Source: Azospirillum canadense (GTDB taxonomy: Bacteria > Pseudomonadota > Alphaproteobacteria > Azospirillales > Azospirillaceae). From it: DNA of 64,000 nucleotides. Location of the stretch: contig NZ_JAOQNG010000007.1 in NCBI RefSeq assembly GCF_025961225.1, forward strand, positions 818,501 to 882,500, given 5' to 3'. Shown one piece after another: positions 43,241 through 51,280 of this stretch. A program made the position numbers and the translations under genes. The notes below the pieces were generated by a model that had not been told where the DNA came from, did no database searches, and saw only the letters and a program-made list of their open reading frames with translations. Position 1 is the first letter of the stretch. Each line of letters opens with the position of its first letter.

Positions 43241-43936
43241 ATGGATCTGCCGACGGTTAAGGTCGAGCGCTTGTACCGCCAGATTTCCAACATCCTGATC
43301 ACCTACATCCGCGACGGGCACTTCACGCCCGGGCAGCTGCTGCCCGGCGAGCGCGACTTGGCCAAGCAGCTGGGCGTCAGCCGGTCGTCGGTGCGCGAGG
43401 CGCTGATCGCGCTGGAGATCAACGGCTGGGTGGACATCCGGACCGGGCACGGGGTCTTTGTGGCGCAGAAGCTTCCCAACGAGACGGAAGTTCCCGCGAA
43501 CGAGGAGGTCGGCGTCGAGTCGCTGATGGAAGCTCGCGGCGTGATCGAGGGGGAGATCGCGGCGGTGGCGGCCAGGAAGGCCACCGAGTCGCAGCTCGCC
43601 GAGATGGCCGGGCTGATCGACGCGATGGAGGCGGAGATTGGCGACCGGACGGCCTTCCACGACCACGACCGGCGCTTCCACGCGCTAATCAGCGCCATGA
43701 CCGGAAACCCGGTGTTCGTCGAGATCACAGACCTGCTCTGGAAGAAGCGGCAGTCGCCCCACTACACGGAATTTGAGAAGCAGTATTCGGGCGACGCGGT
43801 CGCCCGCAGCATGTGCACCGACCACCGCGCGATTCTGGACGCGCTGCGCGCCCGTGACGCCAGGGCTGCCAAGTCCGGCATGCAGAAGCACATCCGCAAC
43901 GCCCAGAGCAAACTGTTCGGCGCCCAAGCGCACTGA
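43241..43936 (+). CDS. GntR/FCD family regulator (UxuR/ExuR-like)
   Basis: The 231-residue protein has a GntR winged helix (about 8-75, with LAKQLGVSRSSVREALIALE) and an FCD domain (about 92-225) with metal and ligand residues in FHDHDRRFHALI. Length and neighbour match UxuR-type repressors that respond to hexuronate intermediates. The ATG at 43241 has GGAG ten bases upstream; the frame is open further upstream but without family similarity. It probably controls the divergent uxuA gene through the operator at 42994. Confidence 0.85.
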   Translation: MDLPTVKVERLYRQISNILITYIRDGHFTPGQLLPGERDLAKQLGVSRSSVREALIALEINGWVDIRTGHGVFVAQKLPNETEVPANEEVGVESLMEARGVIEGEIAAVAARKATESQLAEMAGLIDAMEAEIGDRTAFHDHDRRFHALISAMTGNPVFVEITDLLWKKRQSPHYTEFEKQYSGDAVARSMCTDHRAILDALRARDARAAKSGMQKHIRNAQSKLFGAQAH

Positions 43937-43951
43937 CCGGCCGCCGCCTCA

Positions 43952-44533
43952 ATCCTTACCGCTTGGGGGCTGTCTCCCGAAGCGGTTGCGCGGCGGGCGC
44001 TGTGCGAGGGCGTCATCCTTACCTCTTGGGGGCCTTCGGGTACGGCGGAGCGGAACACTCCGCAGCGACAATCCTTACTTCCCGGGGGCGAGTCGCCCCG
44101 CGGCGCGCCTGGAACCTTCGAAAGTGGTGCCCGATTCGGGCTTCAGCTGGACTCCGCGCCTCCATCCTTACTGCTTGGGGGCGTCTGTGCGGTCGGTTGC
44201 CCCCAGGAGGTAAGGAACGCCAAACCGCTCAAGCACGCTGCGGATGGCCGATCCGCCCCCAAGACGTAAGGATAAAGCCGTTCGAGTCGCCTGGACGGGT
44301 GAATCCGGTGCCGCCGCGTCCGGTCCGTTGGGCGGCCAAAAGCCCTGTGAACCGGTCAAATCCTGCGTTTTTGAGTCTGTTCGGATTCAAAAAGGATTCA
44401 TGGCCGCGGATTCTCACTGAATCCAACGAGTCGCCCACCCTGATCCTTACGAGGTGGGGGCTGAACGCTTACGGGGCGGGGGCTTGGCCCCCACGCCCCA
44501 GGGCGTAAGGGTAAGCCCCCAAGGCGTAAGGAT
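43952..44533. other. Replication origin with at least ten 19-bp iterons in two orientations
   Basis: The 695 bases between the GntR gene and rep hold repeats of consensus ATCCTTACNNCTTGGGGGC. Forward copies lie at 43952-43970, 44015-44033, 44071-44089, 44164-44182, 44443-44461 and 44465-44483. Reverse copies lie at 44199-44217, 44255-44273, 44494-44512 and 44515-44533. Conservation is highest in the CTTAC and GGGGGC halves. This is the pattern of Rep-binding iterons, and the Rep gene follows. The segment 44345-44435 between iteron groups is relatively AT-rich and could be the unwinding region. Confidence 0.88.
44284..44432. other. GANTC methylation-site cluster in the origin
   Basis: Eight GANTC sites fall in 149 bases (44284, 44301, 44373, 44384, 44395, 44409, 44419, 44428), six of them within 60 bases. 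Others lie at 44090, 44133 and 44150, and four more in the start of rep (44686, 44701, 44716, 44731). GANTC is the target of the cell-cycle methylase CcrM in Alphaproteobacteria, so replication of this replicon may be tied to methylation state. Confidence 0.7.
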
Positions 44534-44570
44534 GCCCGGAACATTGCCGGATCCTCGGTGCAAAGTCCTT

Positions 44571-44595
44571 TCCTTACTTGTTTGTGGCGTAAGGA
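44571..44595. promoter_or_regulatory. Inverted half-iterons at the rep promoter
   Basis: TCCTTAC (44571-44577) and GTAAGGA (44589-44595) are facing copies of the conserved iteron half-site, 36 bases before the chosen rep start. Iteron plasmids commonly use such inverted half-sites as the operator by which Rep dimers repress their own gene. Confidence 0.65.
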
Positions 44596-44631
44596 TTGAA
44601 TACGCTCGGTCAATCCACGGGAGGGATGGGA

Positions 44632-45990
44632 ATGCCGGCAGCGCGGCGCAAGAAGGCTCAGAAGGCAGCGCAGACCGGCACCCCGGAATCCGGCGTTGCC
44701 GATTCTGGCGCCTCGGAATCCAGCCCTTCCGATTCCGGCGGCACCATGCTGGTCGTGGGGCCGGGCGACCTGGAGGGTCGCACGATCATCGACGCGAGCC
44801 TCGCCGGCGCGACTGACCATCCCGTTCCGGCGATCCCGGAGGAGACGCCCGTCGCGCTGGGCCTGACCGCGCGCGTCGCCAACGCCACCTTCGAGCGCGA
44901 CGGTTACAAGCACCTGATCAAGGCGGCGGAGGCCGTTTACAGCTACCCGGCGAATGGCGCGCGTCTGTCGCTGCCGGCGCAGAAGATGCTGAACTTCATG
45001 ATCCATCTGGCCGGCAGCCAGAACTTCGCCAACAAGCTCTACCGGCTGCCGAAGCGGGTTGTGCGCGGGAACCACAAGGGGAACGAGCGCATCTTCGACG
45101 CGCTGAAGGAGATCTTCGACTCAAGCCTCGTGGTCATCGGCCCCTTCCGCGGGCGCCGGTCGCGCGCCGAGCTGCGCATCCTCAGCAGCTACGTCCGGCC
45201 GGAGGAGGAGGACGACAGCGACGCGGCCGACATCCATTTCCAGTTCACCGACGCCTTCTTGGAAATCCAGCGCACCTCCCAGCTCTGGGCCAAACTGTCC
45301 GGGCCAGCGATGGTCAAGGTGACCAGCACCTACGCCCTGAAGCTCTACGAGATCGGGATGCAGCGCTACCAGATGGACTACCCGTCGCTGGAACTGGACA
45401 TCGACACGCTGCGCAAGCTGCTGAACGTGCCGGAGGGCGCCTACAAGGATTTCGGCATCCTGCGGACCCGCACCATCGACCGCGCCATCGCGGAGGTGAA
45501 CCACCTCGCCCCCTTCCGGGTCAGCATGCCCGACGACAAGATGAAGCGGCGCGGGCGCAAGATCGAGACGGTGACGCTGGAGTTCCAGGCCAAGGACGAG
45601 GAGGAGGTGGTCGAAACCTTCCTGGAGCGTGAACGGCACAGCGCCGGCCGGCGCGCCCGGCGCACGGGAACGGTCGAGGCGCTCGCCGTGCCGGAACAGG
45701 CCGACCCCGGCCCCCTGCCCGACGCCGACGACGTGAACGCCCTGTGGGCCGCCGCCCTGCACGCGCTGAAGGGCCGCGTCCCGGCCCCGCTGCTGGGCGA
45801 GCTGGAGCCGCTGCGCGTCGAGGACGCGGCGCACGGGGTCCGCCGCCTCGTCCTGCGGGCGCGCACCGCCGCGACCGCAGACGCCGCGGGGATGAACCAC
45901 TGGCCGACCTTCAAGTCCACCCTCTCCTCTCTCACCGCCGGCCTGATCGCCGACGTGGCCTTCGAGGCGCCCAGCCGGCGCGGCAAGTAA
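44632..45990 (+). CDS. Plasmid replication initiator protein (Rep)
   Basis: The 452-residue protein starts at the ATG at 44632, six bases after GGGAGGG; upstream TTG and ATG codons are possible. A basic tail and a Ser/Glu-rich disordered stretch (about 15-40) precede two winged-helix-like regions: about 100-200 (LSLPAQKMLNFMI) and about 235-320 (LYEIGMQRYQ, LRKLLNVPEGAY). This resembles Rep_3-type initiators that bind iterons, though similarity is only at pattern level. It follows the iteron array and precedes parAB, so initiation at this origin is its likely role. Confidence 0.82.
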   Translation: MPAARRKKAQKAAQTGTPESGVADSGASESSPSDSGGTMLVVGPGDLEGRTIIDASLAGATDHPVPAIPEETPVALGLTARVANATFERDGYKHLIKAAEAVYSYPANGARLSLPAQKMLNFMIHLAGSQNFANKLYRLPKRVVRGNHKGNERIFDALKEIFDSSLVVIGPFRGRRSRAELRILSSYVRPEEEDDSDAADIHFQFTDAFLEIQRTSQLWAKLSGPAMVKVTSTYALKLYEIGMQRYQMDYPSLELDIDTLRKLLNVPEGAYKDFGILRTRTIDRAIAEVNHLAPFRVSMPDDKMKRRGRKIETVTLEFQAKDEEEVVETFLERERHSAGRRARRTGTVEALAVPEQADPGPLPDADDVNALWAAALHALKGRVPAPLLGELEPLRVEDAAHGVRRLVLRARTAATADAAGMNHWPTFKSTLSSLTAGLIADVAFEAPSRRGK

Positions 45991-46014
45991 AGATGGCGGC
46001 AATTGTCCTGATTT

Positions 46015-46045
46015 CGTCACCGTGACGGGTTGACGATTCCGTCAC
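46015..46045. promoter_or_regulatory. CGTCAC repeats before parA: operator or parS candidate
   Basis: A perfect palindrome CGTCAC-C-GTGACG lies at 46015-46027, and another CGTCAC at 46040-46045. It occupies the 63-base gap between rep and parA. It may be the operator for the HTH domain of this ParA or a partition site for ParB; the sequence does not decide. Confidence 0.5.
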
Positions 46046-46053
46046 GTCCCGGC

Positions 46054-47196
46054 ATGGTCGGGCAAAATTTCCCTGAACGGGCCACGACCGTGATCTCGAC
46101 ATCGATCAAAGGCGAACAGCTGCGGGCCTTCCGCGAAGGCCGGAACATGGGGCAGCAGGACATGGCGGACTGGCTGAACGGCCAGCTCAGCCGGCGGTAT
46201 GACCGCAACCGGGTCAGCCGGTGGGAGAACGGGAGCGAGCGCGTCCCCCAGATCGTGGCACAGCTGATCTCGGTCAGCGACAAGATGGCGGCGGCGCCGA
46301 AGGGCCTTCCCGCCGTGGCGGCGCGCGGCGCCGGCCCCGGCGCGGCGCGCACCGCGACGAAGCTGTCCATCGCCAACCAGAAGGGCGGCGTCGGCAAGAC
46401 CACGACGGCGGTCAACCTCGCCTTCCTGCTCGCCAAGTCCGGGATGCGGGTGCTGCTGGTCGACGCGGACGCCCAGGCCAACGCCACCATGCATCTGGGG
46501 GTGGACGCCTACGCGCTCGATCGCGAGGGGGCCACGCTGTACCATGTGCTGCTGAAGGACCGGCCGATCGAGCAGACGATCGTTCCGGTGTGCGGCGGGC
46601 TGTTCGACCTGCTGCCGTCCAGCCTCACCCTGTCGCAGGCCGACGGCGAGATGGCCGGCGATCCCAACAGCAACCTCGCCCTGCGCGAGAAGCTGGGCGA
46701 CATTGAGGCCCGTTACGACGCCATCGTGATGGACTGCCCGCCCAACCTGGGGCAGGTCACCATCAACGCGCTGAACTGCTCCGACTATGTGCTGGTGCCG
46801 GTCCAGACCGAGCCGATGGCGGCGCTGGGCGTGCCGATGCTGATCGACAACACGCTAACCAAGGTGCGGCGGCGGGTCAATCCGGGGGTCGAGGTGCTGG
46901 GCATCCTGCCGACCATGTTCGCGGAGCGCCACTCCATGGACCGCATGACGCTGGCGCAGCTGCACGAGCTGTACGGCGCCAAGACCCGCATCTTCTCGCC
47001 GGTGCCCGCCACCACCCAATACCCGCAGGGCTCCGCCGCCGGCCGCCCGACGCTGGAGGCCCTTCCCACGGCGCCCGGCGCCCAGAGCTACCAGGAAGTC
47101 GCGGACGCGGTGATCGCGCTGCGGGCCCAGCGTAACGAAGACGCCCAAGACACCGGCAAAGACACCGCCCAAGGCGAGGCCATCCATGTCCAATAA
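46054..47196 (+). CDS. parA: ParA partition ATPase with N-terminal HTH
   Basis: The 380-residue protein has an N-terminal helix-turn-helix-like region (about 19-65, QQDMADWLN to RVSRWENGSER) and a ParA ATPase domain. The deviant Walker A KGGVGKTT is at 110-117; VLLVDADAQ and IVMDCPPNLG follow. This is the type Ia layout, in which ParA also represses its own operon. It moves plasmid copies apart by binding nucleoid DNA and ParB. The start codon is uncertain (ATG at 46054 chosen). It overlaps parB by eleven bases. Confidence 0.9.
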   Translation: MVGQNFPERATTVISTSIKGEQLRAFREGRNMGQQDMADWLNGQLSRRYDRNRVSRWENGSERVPQIVAQLISVSDKMAAAPKGLPAVAARGAGPGAARTATKLSIANQKGGVGKTTTAVNLAFLLAKSGMRVLLVDADAQANATMHLGVDAYALDREGATLYHVLLKDRPIEQTIVPVCGGLFDLLPSSLTLSQADGEMAGDPNSNLALREKLGDIEARYDAIVMDCPPNLGQVTINALNCSDYVLVPVQTEPMAALGVPMLIDNTLTKVRRRVNPGVEVLGILPTMFAERHSMDRMTLAQLHELYGAKTRIFSPVPATTQYPQGSAAGRPTLEALPTAPGAQSYQEVADAVIALRAQRNEDAQDTGKDTAQGEAIHVQ

Positions 47197-48073
47197 GCTG
47201 CTGTCCCAGGCGACGAAGTCGCAGATGCTCACCAAGGCCATCGCCGGTGCGTCCGAAGCGGTGTCGAGCGATCCCCGGTTCCGGGTGTCCGCCGACCACC
47301 CGGAGGTGGTCGAGCTGGACCTGGACAAGATCGACCCCAACCCGCACCAGCCGCGCCGTCATTTCGACGAGGCGGCGCTGGAAGGGCTGGCCGCGTCCAT
47401 CGCGCAGGTCGGGCTTCGCCAGCCCATCGGCGTGCGCAAGGGCAACGGCGGGCGCTACACGCTGGTGTGGGGCGAGCGGCGCGTCCGCGCGTCGCGCATC
47501 GCCGGCAAGGAGACGGTCTTCGCGCTGCTCGTCAAAGAGGGCAACAGCGCCGAGCTGGCGCTGATCGAGAACCTGCAGCGCGAGGACCTGGACGCCATCG
47601 AGACGGCCGCCGGCCTCGCCGCCCTGCGGGAGCAGCACGGCTACACGCACGAACAGCTTGCGGCGGTCAGCGGCCTCAACAAGACCGAGGTCACGCGGAC
47701 GCTGAACGTCCTTACTTTGCCCGCCGCCATTCTCGACGAATACCCGCAGCACCGCGGGCGCGTCGGCAAGTCGGCGCTGTTCGAGATGGTGGACGCCGAC
47801 GACCCCGACCTTCAGCTGCGCCTGTGGGCTCTGGTCAAGGACGGCGCCACCGTCGCGGCGCTCCGCGCGGCCCGCAAGGCGTTTGCGGAGGGCGCGGCCG
47901 AGGAGAAGCCGGCGCGCGCCGCGGCCCCGGCGGCCAAGCGCATGATCGTCGGCGTCCGCAAGACCTTCAAGCTCCTCGACGACGTGCGGGCGCAGGGGGC
48001 CGCGCTGGACGAGGGGCAGCGGGACCTCCTGCGGGAGCTGCGCGGCCGCATCGACGCGCTGCTGGGGGAGTAA
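47186..48073 (+). CDS. parB: ParB centromere-binding CTPase
   Basis: The 295-residue protein has the ParB N-terminal CTP-binding domain with GERRVRAS at 97-104 and ENLQRED at 128-134, a central HTH (about 155-180, EQLAAVSGLNKTEVTRTL) and a C-terminal dimer domain. It loads on parS, slides as a clamp and stimulates ParA. Translation is likely coupled to parA because the genes overlap. Together with rep and the iterons it makes a complete replication and partition module. Confidence 0.92.
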   Translation: MSNKLLSQATKSQMLTKAIAGASEAVSSDPRFRVSADHPEVVELDLDKIDPNPHQPRRHFDEAALEGLAASIAQVGLRQPIGVRKGNGGRYTLVWGERRVRASRIAGKETVFALLVKEGNSAELALIENLQREDLDAIETAAGLAALREQHGYTHEQLAAVSGLNKTEVTRTLNVLTLPAAILDEYPQHRGRVGKSALFEMVDADDPDLQLRLWALVKDGATVAALRAARKAFAEGAAEEKPARAAAPAAKRMIVGVRKTFKLLDDVRAQGAALDEGQRDLLRELRGRIDALLGE

Positions 48074-48099
48074 CCTCCGCTGTGGTCGCCGCGCCGCCG

Positions 48100-48912
48100 T
48101 CACAGCCCGGCGGCGCCGACCTCCGCGATTTCCTCAGCGATGGCCTGGGCCACGATGGCCTGGCGTGACGGGTCCATCCGGTCCCGGATGGCCGACATGC
48201 TGATGCCGGCGACCGGCGTTCCGTCCCTGCGAAGGACCGGGACGCCGACGGTGCAAATCCCCGGGACGATCAACCCATCGACCGCGGCGTAACCGGTCCG
48301 CCGCGCCTCCACGACCATCGACCGCAGCTCGTCGTCGGAAATCCGGTAGGCGCGCCGGGCCGCCTGCCCGTCCGCCATGATCCGCTCGACCTCCCGATCG
48401 GGCAGCGCCGCCAGCATGGCGAGGCCGATCGAGCCGATGCCCAGCGGCCGGCGATCCCCCACGTTCAGGGCCAGCGACTTGATCGGAAACGGCCCTTCGA
48501 TGCGCGCGACGCAAGCCGAGTCGTCGCCGACGCGCATCGACCTGTAGACGACGTCCCCGAACCGCTGCGCCAAGCGGTGCAGCGCCGGCTGGAACAGCCG
48601 CAGCAGCCCATGCCGGTTCTCCGCCGCGCGCGCCCAACCGATAATCTTCAGCCCGACGAAATAGCGACCGGACATCTCGTCGTGGTCGGCCAGGCGGTAG
48701 GTCACGAGGCCGGCCAGGAGTCGGTGGGCCGTGGCCTTGTTCAGCCCGGTGATCCGGCACACGTCGGTCAGCTTCAACCCGTCGTCCGGGCTGCCGCTCA
48801 GCGCCGACAGCAGCAGGTCGAGGCGGGCGATGCTCTGGTGCTGGCCGCCGTTCACGGCGGAGTGGTGCTGCCCGCCGTTGACGGCGGAATCCGTCACCTC
48901 CTGCATTTGCAT
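48100..48912 (-). CDS. IclR family transcriptional regulator
   Basis: The 270-residue protein (start ATG at 48912, preceded by GGGGGA) has an N-terminal winged helix (about 28-90, DVCRITGLNKATAHRLLAGL) and an effector domain with GSIGLAMLAALP and a conserved GYAAVDGLIVPGI segment. The first twenty residues contain a nine-residue tandem repeat (AVNGGQHHS and AVNGGQHQS). It is convergent with parB and has no catabolic neighbour, so its target genes cannot be named. A TTG at 48924 is an alternative start. Confidence 0.88.
   Translation of the reverse strand: MQMQEVTDSAVNGGQHHSAVNGGQHQSIARLDLLLSALSGSPDDGLKLTDVCRITGLNKATAHRLLAGLVTYRLADHDEMSGRYFVGLKIIGWARAAENRHGLLRLFQPALHRLAQRFGDVVYRSMRVGDDSACVARIEGPFPIKSLALNVGDRRPLGIGSIGLAMLAALPDREVERIMADGQAARRAYRISDDELRSMVVEARRTGYAAVDGLIVPGICTVGVPVLRRDGTPVAGISMSAIRDRMDPSRQAIVAQAIAEEIAEVGAAGL
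48836..48889. repeat. Tandem 27-bp repeat inside the IclR gene
   Basis: Two adjacent 27-base units (48836-48862 and 48863-48889) differ at three positions. Each contains a CCGCCGT/ACGGCGG inverted repeat. The unit is nine codons long, so copy-number changes would keep the reading frame of the IclR N-terminus. Confidence 0.75.
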
Positions 48913-48924
48913 GTCCCCCAACAA

Positions 48925-49110
48925 TTTCTCCTTATCGGTCTTGACTCGCCGCGCGGCGCAACCGTAAAGTATCGTTTATCACGACGATGTTTCATTAAAC
49001 AAGACAATCCTTGACGTCCGTGCCGACCGCGCGTGCGAAGCCCCCGCTGCATCCCCGCGCACCCCGGTCCTGACCGCCCGCTGACAGGAGCCTTGTCGAT
49101 GTCCATCCTT
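48925..49110. other. Gene-free spacer upstream of IclR gene and before the island
   Basis: No gene is visible. The part near 48965-49010 is AT-rich and carries GTTT-CATT-AAAC and related small dyads that could be the IclR promoter and operator. The right end is the junction with the IS5-family fragment that starts at 49111. Confidence 0.35.
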
Positions 49111-49281
49111 AGTATCTGTTCGTAGAGATCATGCGCTGACTTTCTGGGGCGCGAGCCGCTGCAAGCGCCTGGAGAGGATGGAGACGAAGGCGATCTGGAC
49201 GAAGGCGAGGAGGTGCTCCTTCGTCCGCTCGACGAGCGTGTTCAATCGGCGGTAGCGGCTGATCCAGCTGAACGAGCGCTC
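49111..49281 (-). mobile_element. IS5-family fragment (3' end of the element complete at 62621-63636)
   Basis: These 171 bases are identical, as far as I can compare by eye, to the reverse complement of 63465-63635. They contain the last 50 codons of the transposase (stop at 49129-49131, minus strand) and the right terminal inverted repeat. Identity stops sharply after 49281, so the rest of the element was lost. The identical sequence suggests a recent event. With the complete copy in opposite orientation it frames the island. Confidence 0.9.
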
Positions 49282-49420
49282 AATGGCCTAATCACAAATG
49301 ACAAGTTCTGCCTGACGCGCACAGGCCGGCTTCAGCTGAGCTTGTCACACGTGCGGGGCGGCGGGTGGGAGGCGGTTGTGTCCTACCTCTGCGGTGAGGT
49401 CACTCACCAAGGAGGGAAGG
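49282..49420. other. Possible end of the serine-recombinase element
   Basis: No gene is visible. Close to the junction with the IS fragment lies an inverted repeat, TGACAAGTTC (49299-49308) and GAGCTTGTCA (49338-49347), with one mismatch. It could be part of the attachment or resolution site of the recombinase encoded just downstream. Confidence 0.35.
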
Positions 49421-49648
49421 ATGCGGCGGCAAAAGCGGTGTCCTTGGCGCGTTCGGCGCACCGGTGTGTCGACGCCAACCAGTCAGCAGCGGTGGGACCG
49501 GGCCGATCAACTCCTTCTGCAGTGGGCGATGACCGCACCGGCGCCAACCCCGACGTGGGCGCCCCCGATCCGGCCGGAGGTGTGTCATGCGCGTAGCGAT
49601 CTATGGTCGCGTCTCGACCAGCCACCAAGTCGACCACCAGACCATTGA
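49421..49648 (+). CDS. Small hypothetical protein overlapping the recombinase start
   Basis: A 75-codon frame starts at an ATG directly preceded by AAGGAGGGAAGG, the best ribosome binding site in the area, and overlaps the first 62 bases of the recombinase gene in another frame. The predicted protein is basic and Trp-, Pro- and Thr-rich, with a possible short helix DRADQLLLQWA. I know no family for it. It may be a small partner of the recombinase or a leader that couples translation. It could also be chance in GC-rich DNA. Confidence 0.35.
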   Translation: MRRQKRCPWRVRRTGVSTPTSQQRWDRADQLLLQWAMTAPAPTPTWAPPIRPEVCHARSDLWSRLDQPPSRPPDH

Positions 49649-51209
49649 GCAGCAACTCGAGCGCCTGAGCGCGCATGTGCACGCGCACGCGGCCGAGGGC
49701 TGGGTGCTCGACCCGGGCCATGTCTTCCGCGACGATGGCTACAGCGGCGCCACGTTGGCGCGCCCGGGGCTCGACCGCCTGCGTGACGCCGTGAAGAGCC
49801 GCGAGTGTGACCGTGTGCTCGTCACCGCGCCGGACCGCCTGGCGCGCAACTACGTGCACCAGATGGTGTTGCTGGAGGAGTGGGCCCGGTTTGGCTGCAT
49901 CGCCGAGTTTCTGGACCGTCCCATGAGTGATGACCCTCATGACCATCTGCTGCTGCAGATCCGCGGGGCGGTGGCGGAGTATGAGCGCACGCTGATTGCC
50001 GAGCGCATGCGCCGCGGTCGGCTGGCCAAGCTGCGCGCCGGTCTGCTGCTGCCATGGACGTATCCGCCCTACGGCTATCGCCTGCACCCGGACCGGCCGC
50101 GCGACCCGCGTGGTGTTACCCTCGAACCGGCCGAGGCCGCCGTCGTGGCCGAGCTGTTTGCCCTGTACCGCGAGCCGGGCACCTCGCTGATGGACCTCGC
50201 CCGCCATCTCGATGCGCGCGGCGTCCCCACCCCCTCGGGCAAACCGTGCTGGTCCTGCCCGACGATCCGGGGGATTTTGTGCAACCCGACCTACATCGGG
50301 CAGGTTTATGCGCAACGCACGCGCTGCCGCCCACCCACGCACCGGCGCTCGGCGACGCACCCCATCGGCCGGTCACACGACACGGCGGTGCCACAACCCG
50401 TCGACAGCTGGATCCCGGTCGGACCGGTCCCCGCCGTGGTCAGCCAAGCGCACTTCGACGAGGTCCAGGCGAAGCTGGCCACCAACCGCTCCTTCGCGCG
50501 GCGGAACAACACCGCCCACCCGTACCTCTTGCGCGTGCTGGTGAGCTGCGGGCGCTGCGGCATGGCCTGCACGGCGCGGGTGGCCAATGGGCGGACCTCC
50601 TACTATTTGTGCACCGGGAAGGGGCGGAGAACCAGCGCGTCCCGCGCGGCATGCTGCCCCGCTCGCTCTATCCCGGCTGACCAGCTCGACGAGGTGGTCT
50701 GGAATGATCTCTGCGCCTTGCTGAGGGAACCGGAACCGCTCGCCGCCGCGGTGGCACGCGCCCATGGCGGGGCGTGGCTGCCGCAGGAATTGCTCGCGCG
50801 TCGCGAGACGCTGCGCCGCGCCCAGGCCCACCTCGGCCAGCAGCTCGAACGGCTCACCGACGCCTATCTACGGGCGGTCATTCCGCTCGATGAGTATGAG
50901 CGACGGCGGCGCGACCTGGAGCAGCGGATGCAGGCCCTGGCTGGCCAGGAGGAGCTGCTGCGCAATGATGCCGCGCGCCAGCAGCATCTGGCTGGCGTGG
51001 CAGCGTCACTGGAGGCGTTCCGCACGCGTGTCCAGCACGGGCTTGCCGCCGCGACCTTCGAGCAGCGTCGGCAACTCGTATTGCTGCTCATCGACCGTGT
51101 CGTCGTGACCGATGCCGATGTTGAGATCCGCTACGTGCTGCCCACCAGCACGGAAAGCGAGCACGTCCGGTTTTGTCAATTGCGTAAAGACTACTTCCGC
51201 ATCTCATGA
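49587..51209 (+). CDS. Large serine recombinase
   Basis: The 540-residue protein has an N-terminal resolvase domain with nucleophile Ser10 in YGRVSTSHQ and the DRLARN and AEYERTLIAERM helices, then a recombinase domain (about 160-260), a zinc ribbon with Cys321, Cys324 and Cys328 (CGRCGMAC) and a later YYLC, and a coiled-coil region (about 390-470). This layout is that of phage and transposon integrases that act on att sites. No excision factor is visible. It lies between the IS5 fragment and the Jet-like operon and may have brought part of the island. Confidence 0.9.
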   Translation: MRVAIYGRVSTSHQVDHQTIEQQLERLSAHVHAHAAEGWVLDPGHVFRDDGYSGATLARPGLDRLRDAVKSRECDRVLVTAPDRLARNYVHQMVLLEEWARFGCIAEFLDRPMSDDPHDHLLLQIRGAVAEYERTLIAERMRRGRLAKLRAGLLLPWTYPPYGYRLHPDRPRDPRGVTLEPAEAAVVAELFALYREPGTSLMDLARHLDARGVPTPSGKPCWSCPTIRGILCNPTYIGQVYAQRTRCRPPTHRRSATHPIGRSHDTAVPQPVDSWIPVGPVPAVVSQAHFDEVQAKLATNRSFARRNNTAHPYLLRVLVSCGRCGMACTARVANGRTSYYLCTGKGRRTSASRAACCPARSIPADQLDEVVWNDLCALLREPEPLAAAVARAHGGAWLPQELLARRETLRRAQAHLGQQLERLTDAYLRAVIPLDEYERRRRDLEQRMQALAGQEELLRNDAARQQHLAGVAASLEAFRTRVQHGLAAATFEQRRQLVLLLIDRVVVTDADVEIRYVLPTSTESEHVRFCQLRKDYFRIS

Positions 51210-51280
51210 AAAGATCGGGGACACCGGCTCATTCCGCCCACACTCGCCTCGATGCACCACGCTGCACCCAGCCTGACTGC

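Noticed and set aside
43952..44533. Repeat array considered as a CRISPR
   Set aside because: Spacing is irregular, copies occur in both orientations and no cas gene is near; the repeats fit Rep-binding iterons.
44596..44631. TTG at 44596 as the rep start
   Set aside because: The ATG at 44632 has GGGAGGG at ideal distance, and the TTG overlaps the inverted half-iteron.
51210..51280. Continuation of the truncated IS5 transposase after the recombinase gene
   Set aside because: No sequence matching the missing 5' part of the element is found there, so the recombinase unit did not simply insert into it.
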